Assembly: GCA_905235885.1 (NCBI GenBank)
Contig: CAJONM010000011.1
Span: 1 to 9,593 of the forward strand
Length of the DNA: 9,593 bases
Direction of reading: 5' to 3'
DNA from: an uncultured Clostridia bacterium
GTDB taxonomy: Bacteria > Bacillota > Clostridia > UBA1381
Under the pieces are notes generated by a model that was given only the letters and a program-made list of their open reading frames with translations, was not told the origin of the DNA and searched no databases. This document shows, in pieces, positions 6,601 to 9,593 of this stretch (position 1 is the first letter of the stretch; each line of letters opens with the position of its first letter). A program made the position numbers and the translations under genes.

Positions 6601-8510
6601 ATTACCTCTTCACGCCAGTCGCCCCAAATATCTGCCGAAAGACACGCGTTTGCCTTTGTAAAGTTATTCGCCGTCGTTCCGCCAAATGTATAGCCGTCCG
6701 ACGAGCCGTAGAAGCGCTTTGTTCCCTTCTCTACCGAATATTTTTGTATAATGTTATAATCAAGCAGCTCTCTGCCAAGATCGCCGTCCCAGAATACAAG
6801 CGAATTCATAAAGCTGCCCTTACCGGCTGAAGCGGGCTTGTCGCCTACCGCGTCACCGTTAAGGTCGTGCATTGCCTTACCGCCGCTTGACCAGCCCAAG
6901 GCAAGCGCGTTTGAGTGTGCAAGAGCGTATTCATCATCGACATTCGCCATGACACCGCGGCCGTTGTCGCTTGAGGTCGTTATTTTGCCCGATGACCAGA
7001 AATGTTCGCCCGTCTCGGCAACGCGCAGATCCTCGGCATAGTATTTATAGCCTTTGCTGTCCTCCTTGACGGAGAATACATTCTGCTCGCCGTCATTATT
7101 AAAGTCGTTCATATGCATCGCGTCACCATGACCGAGGAATGTGTTTCCCATAGCAGTTGAGCCGTCATGGTCAAGAGCCGCGGAGCCGTATACGATCTCA
7201 TCGTATTCGTCATCGTCTATGTCGCCTATGGACAGATTGTGGTTGCCCTGTCCGTAGAGCGTGCTTGCGCTCTTTTTGCCTGCGTCATGCTCCCAAAGCA
7301 TCGTAAGGTCGCTGCCGTCCCAGTCGTATGCGCGTACTACCGCATGGTCGTAATAGCCGCGGCACATGATAAGGCTCGGCTTTACGCCGTCAAGATACGC
7401 AACACCTGCAAGGTATCTCTCGCTTCGGTTATACTTCGCGCCGCTGTCGCCCCAATATGAGGAGCCGTGCATTTCGTACGGGATGTACTCGGTCGTGTAC
7501 AGCGCCGCGCCCGTCTCACCGTCAAATATCGTCAGATACTGAGTAAACGGATTTTTTCCCTTTAACCTGCCCGATGTGCCGATAAATGACTTGGTATTGT
7601 CAACATTTCTTATCGCCTCGGTATCTCCGACCTCGGATACATAATTGCCCTGGCCGTCTTTAGTACCGGGCGCCGTTTTCATCGCTACCTCGGCGCATCC
7701 GTCGCCGTCAAGGTCATAGACGATAAACTGCGTATAATGCGCTCCTGCGGTGACATTTTTACCCAGATCAATACGCCATTTATAGCCGCCGTTATTTTCG
7801 TCTATCTCATATGCGTCTATGTATACATTTCCCGTAAAGTCCGCGCCGGCACTGTCCTTGGTGTCGGTCGGATCCCATTTGAGGACTATCTCATAATCAC
7901 CGTCACCGTCAAGATCGCCTACGGACGCGTCGTTTGCGCCGCCCTCATGGCTGCTGTCGTAGTTGTAATAATATGATGTCTTGCCATCGCCCATACGCGA
8001 TACGGGCGCAGGACGGCTTATGGGTATATCGACATATGTATATGAGTTCGGCAAGCTGTTGCCGTTGCCTACCTCGCTGCTCTTGGCAGTATAGTTATTG
8101 CCCGGCTTTACCGGCTCTTCCGCCGCCACCACCGTTTCTGCCGCGCCTTTCTTTACGATCTTGTAGTAATGATTTGCCGTACCTGTCTTATCTACATAGT
8201 TTGTAGCGTCGTGTATACCGGTCGTATGTATCTTGGTGTATGTTCCCGTCATCGATGTCGCTCTGTAAATGTCAAACGCCTGATTTGCCAGACTTTCCGT
8301 TCCGAGCAATCTCCATGACAGGTAAACGCCGTTTTCCATGACGCTCCTGCTGTCCTTCGTCCGATACGCGGCTATAAGTCCGCGGTTGAGCTCCTCCATC
8401 ACCCTCGCCGTCGGTTTATAGGACGGTGATTTTGCTTTCGCCGCCATTACGGGTGTTGAAGGAACAAGCATCGCCGCCGCTATCAGCAGACTTGTAAGTT
8501 TTCTTCTCAT
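3603..8510 (-). CDS. Secreted multimodular rhamnogalacturonan lyase, polysaccharide lyase family 11
   Basis: Predicted extracellular enzyme that cuts the rhamnogalacturonan-I backbone of pectin by beta-elimination. The 1635 residues start with a signal peptide (MRRK, hydrophobic core, likely cleavage after VMA at 21-23). Residues of about 35-135 match the N-terminal beta domain of YesW/YesX-type lyases (NRGLIA, NGVYLSWRLLGTE). About 140-720 form the catalytic beta-propeller, with Ca-binding-type acidic loops DLDGDGDYE (199-207), DLDGDGCAE (266-274), DIDDDEYDE (430-438), DFNNDGE (469-475) and DLNGDAVGD (549-557), and the family-like LKWDPTDTKDS (210-220) and AGAHYTQF (255-262). Then come two Big2 domains (about 727-807 and 811-891), two unrecognised beta-rich modules (about 895-1112 and 1118-1330), a Pro/Thr linker (1332-1362), a LamG/concanavalin-like module (about 1363-1547) and a C-terminal module (about 1548-1635). 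YesW-type enzymes are about 600 residues, so over 900 here are accessory. No dockerin, LPXTG, S-layer domain or C-terminal membrane segment is seen, so it is probably released or bound through its modules. The start has a strong ribosome binding site. The family call is firm; the C-terminal module functions are inferred. Confidence 0.95.
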   Translation of the reverse strand: MRRKLTSLLIAAAMLVPSTPVMAAKAKSPSYKPTARVMEELNRGLIAAYRTKDSRSVMENGVYLSWRLLGTESLANQAFDIYRATSMTGTYTKIHTTGIHDATNYVDKTGTANHYYKIVKKGAAETVVAAEEPVKPGNNYTAKSSEVGNGNSLPNSYTYVDIPISRPAPVSRMGDGKTSYYYNYDSSHEGGANDASVGDLDGDGDYEIVLKWDPTDTKDSAGADFTGNVYIDAYEIDENNGGYKWRIDLGKNVTAGAHYTQFIVYDLDGDGCAEVAMKTAPGTKDGQGNYVSEVGDTEAIRNVDNTKSFIGTSGRLKGKNPFTQYLTIFDGETGAALYTTEYIPYEMHGSSYWGDSGAKYNRSERYLAGVAYLDGVKPSLIMCRGYYDHAVVRAYDWDGSDLTMLWEHDAGKKSASTLYGQGNHNLSIGDIDDDEYDEIVYGSAALDHDGSTAMGNTFLGHGDAMHMNDFNNDGEQNVFSVKEDSKGYKYYAEDLRVAETGEHFWSSGKITTSSDNGRGVMANVDDEYALAHSNALALGWSSGGKAMHDLNGDAVGDKPASAGKGSFMNSLVFWDGDLGRELLDYNIIQKYSVEKGTKRFYGSSDGYTFGGTTANNFTKANACLSADIWGDWREEVIMSVNKDSASAQAYLRIYTSTIPTDYRLTTLMHDSQYRCAIAWQNVAYNQPPHTSYYIGSAALATDSSGNTLNYLAPTTSYTSVRYSLGNVAVTGISLSEDTVEVERGKTVTVNAVIEPSNASKKGVIWTSEDSSVATVAGGIIKGVGIGETTIKATTKDGGYEASCTVSVFEIPVTGIELSPSSVSVGVGYTARLKANILPDNATDTDVTWTTNDASVATVSSEGIVTGVSYGSTKITATAADGIYKAECSVSVRPMTVTDRTGSDPFISTTNDSDFSGTATSGALTLSDSDNEISEYHKDVTPYSDNIASVNMRLLTGGQKYDGTNWDWDGHEYTMNLQFLDEDGNNILTLSQPYAASPEAGKTGAGSMLSKVGNNAEGAFSTEWTTVVDGIGNIQGSNKRWIVNIDFDYNNDTAEATVIGTDSEWESELGKYTKTIDLNGASFKTVKVTVVKDGAGMIKANPTLSGFSYIQTQTASGLSENLYERGYGTDWSAADLSDWVQTNTDTAALSYDSNMLLYNPTKPGSSYSATKTISGINNDSTVTYDIDWYFGGATNRFVNVEYIQLGSDIRFGWLSYDGSYYVLLSTDGGESYIGRTNNDGYAVDSDQALLIGKSGTKYTKHINAVFNIATNTLKSLSFDGTELTAYSDLALSDNAAADYVRIGFDRGGGTDGWEYPNGIEKIKVAQFTYGDFTEPDPTPTPEATSTPEATQEPEPTATPSAKTILTNSFSNAVQRLIYINTTDTDPYTAIEGLTLYIGTRSGGSRAESNFSIETGGVTGNALVLNSDRYVDGNRGPRFKVNTPEMSSNSILTAQFSVKPVDGTGGDAALYYNDDTTAQATNQLVLNKGAWNTVKIVLTDNGGTKTREIFVNDISVASDAGEAFPVFWGTGVAATGAKVYIDDLIITESLPEDTDSPVTATVSGGSIEVDLSQFSASKTVIVALYDDLDRLIGIRYDVSEDTVEFAYSNSAAYVKVMDWDVDGNNTPAQDAIEAPIE
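4425..4517 (-). repeat. Pro/Thr/Glu-rich linker with an 18-bp tandem repeat
   Basis: Residues 1332-1362 of the lyase are a low-complexity PTPEATSTPEATQEPEP-type linker separating the C-terminal modules. On the + strand, 4465-4482 and 4483-4500 are adjacent 18-base units that match at 15 of 18 positions, encoding two TPEAT units. Such linkers are typical flexible spacers in secreted glycan-active enzymes; the repeat unit could vary in copy number between strains. Confidence 0.8.
5838..6332 (-). repeat. Two tandem Big2 (bacterial Ig-like) domains in the lyase
   Basis: Lyase residues of about 727-807 and 811-891 are two copies of the same fold. Each opens with VTGI and L/S-rich strands (VTGISLSEDTVEV; VTGIELSPSSVSV). 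Each then has the Big2 hallmarks: a tryptophan before a threonine pair (VIWTSEDSSVATV; VTWTTNDASVATV), a G-V/I-G/S-Y-G turn (KGVGIGETTIKAT; TGVSYGSTKITAT) and a terminal CTVSV or CSVSV strand. They probably act as a spacer or adhesion stalk between the catalytic propeller and the C-terminal modules. Confidence 0.9.
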
Positions 8511-8512
8511 AT

Positions 8513-8523
8513 CTTCCTCTCCC
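8513..8523 (-). promoter_or_regulatory. Ribosome binding site of the rhamnogalacturonan lyase
   Basis: Read on the - strand, GGGAGAGGAAG lies just before the ATG at 8508-8510, with the AGAGG core 5 nt away. Together with the signal peptide that follows, it fixes the start. Confidence 0.8.
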
Positions 8524-8575
8524 TTCAGAATATTTTATTTATCTTTCGGGCAAGAGTATCGCTCCCCGCGCCCCA

Positions 8576-9593
8576 TCATTCTTGGTTAAAATACTGATCC
8601 ATCTTCTGTTTAAGGCTGTTTATATCTGCAAGCCCCGTTACAAATATAATGTCACTGTCTCTTTTTACAGCAACGGTATATTCGTTTATGAGCTTATATT
8701 CCACCTTTGAGCTGCTGCCGTCCTTAAAGCTATATGTAACGGCAAGAACTGTATCGCCTGTTTTTTCATTATTGTAAAGCCCTGTAGCCGTAACGCCTAT
8801 TACAGCCATGTACGCTGACCTCGATATGTCCGCGTCGGCCTTTTTTCCGTCTGCTTTGAACCGGAAGCTGCCGTCATCGCCGGACACCTCGATCGTATGC
8901 GCCGCTCCGTCATATTCGACCGTGCATGACGATATATCGTTTATATGCGTATACGCCACAAGCTTATTCATATATGTATATGTTTCGGCATCTGTAAATT
9001 GCAGATTTTGCGACGGCTCGCGATAGAGCTTTCCCTCGTATCGTACCGTTACATATCCGCCGCTTTCCCTGCCTATTTCAAATTTATATTCCTTATCCGC
9101 CGTAACGGTCAGTACGGTGCGGACATCGCCAAGCTCTCCGCCCTCAAGCGAAAGTGAAAGCGCACAAATGCCAGGAAGAACATCAGAGTCTATGAAGGTA
9201 TCGTTTGCAAGCGTGTCATAGGGGCTGCGCATCTGCCATACATTGCCTTCAAAATTCGTAATATCGCGTATATACGCTTCTATTGTGCGGTCGGAATGTT
9301 CTATTTTAAACGCCGTTATCGTATCGGAATTTATAGCGATCCTGCCGTAGCTTGTATAATACTCCAAATCTTTCAGCAGCGCGTCTCGCTGCGTTGACGC
9401 CATGACGAACGCCGTCCCGTCAGCAGATGCGAAATACGCGTCCGCGACCGCGCTCTTCGCGCCGATCTTTACTATATGCTCCTCGCCGCCGCTTGAGATC
9501 TCTATTACCGCATCAGGCGCGTCAAGCCCGTATTCCTCCGCGTTGTCCGCATCAATAAATGCTTCCGTTTTATATGACAGCGCGTTCTGCACG
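8576..9593 (-). CDS. DUF4340 domain-containing protein, 5'-truncated by the window
   Basis: At least 338 residues of a DUF4340 protein, a family of unknown biochemical role that often sits beside GldF/GldG-like ABC-2 transporter genes. The visible part opens near YGLDAPDAVIEI (21-32), then VKIGAKSAVADAYFASADGTAFV (split as VKIG at 41-44 and AYFASADGTAFV at 52-63), the usual DUF4340 pattern of a GLD-P strand, an IG-K turn and a Y-hydrophobic strand. A second similar beta-rich half covers about 213-338. The frame is open to the window edge: its first codon here is a GTG touching the border with no ribosome binding site in view. Family members normally begin with an N-terminal membrane anchor, which must lie outside. 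It ends 65 nt before the lyase start, on the same strand, with no hairpin between, so read-through is possible. The family call is good; a role in an ABC system is inferred from other genomes. Confidence 0.82.
   Translation of the reverse strand, partial: VQNALSYKTEAFIDADNAEEYGLDAPDAVIEISSGGEEHIVKIGAKSAVADAYFASADGTAFVMASTQRDALLKDLEYYTSYGRIAINSDTITAFKIEHSDRTIEAYIRDITNFEGNVWQMRSPYDTLANDTFIDSDVLPGICALSLSLEGGELGDVRTVLTVTADKEYKFEIGRESGGYVTVRYEGKLYREPSQNLQFTDAETYTYMNKLVAYTHINDISSCTVEYDGAAHTIEVSGDDGSFRFKADGKKADADISRSAYMAVIGVTATGLYNNEKTGDTVLAVTYSFKDGSSSKVEYKLINEYTVAVKRDSDIIFVTGLADINSLKQKMDQYFNQE

Noticed and set aside
8524..8560. Possible promoter before the lyase (TAAAAT or TATTCT as -10, TTGCCC as -35, - strand)
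   Set aside because: The spacing is wrong (10 or 15 nt) and the better-spaced -10 would place the transcript start inside the ribosome binding site.
9590..9592. GTG as the true start of the DUF4340 gene
   Set aside because: It sits on the window border, and family members have an N-terminal membrane anchor that is missing here; the gene most likely continues outside.

Overview
The window looks like a piece of a Clostridia (Firmicutes) chromosome, probably from a plant-polysaccharide-degrading gut or rumen anaerobe. This is inferred from strong Shine-Dalgarno sites, tight or overlapping gene spacing, frequent ATA isoleucine codons, a comEC-holA gene pair, and a very large secreted pectinase built from bacterial Ig-like and Pro/Thr-linked modules. 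No rRNA, tRNA, mobile element or CRISPR array is visible, and no sequence here identifies a genus.

Left part (1-3553, + strand): a compact housekeeping operon. It starts inside comEC (DNA-uptake channel with a C-terminal metallo-beta-lactamase-like domain; 5' end outside the window). Next comes holA (DNA polymerase III delta subunit, the clamp-loader arm), 2 nt after the comEC stop. Last is a HAD-superfamily phosphatase/phosphoglucomutase-like gene whose start overlaps the holA stop in an ATGA. A strong GC-rich hairpin at 3565-3594 closes the operon and also serves the convergent gene from the other side.

Right part (3603-9593, - strand): a 1635-residue secreted rhamnogalacturonan lyase of polysaccharide lyase family 11 (PL11). 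It has a signal peptide, a Ca-binding beta-propeller catalytic part, two Big2 domains, two unrecognised beta-rich modules, a Pro/Thr linker, a LamG-like module and a short C-terminal module. Upstream of it on the same strand, 65 nt away, is the 3' part of a DUF4340 gene whose 5' end lies outside the window. DUF4340 proteins usually accompany GldF/GldG-type ABC-2 transporters, so an ABC cassette may lie just beyond position 9593.

Working together: the left operon concerns DNA uptake, replication and small-phosphate metabolism. The right gene attacks the rhamnogalacturonan-I backbone of pectin outside the cell. I see no functional link between the halves, and no transporter or regulator of pectin use inside the window. 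Nothing here amounts to a clear undescribed system. The most worthwhile leads are the unassigned C-terminal modules of the PL11 protein and the divergent membrane core of ComEC.
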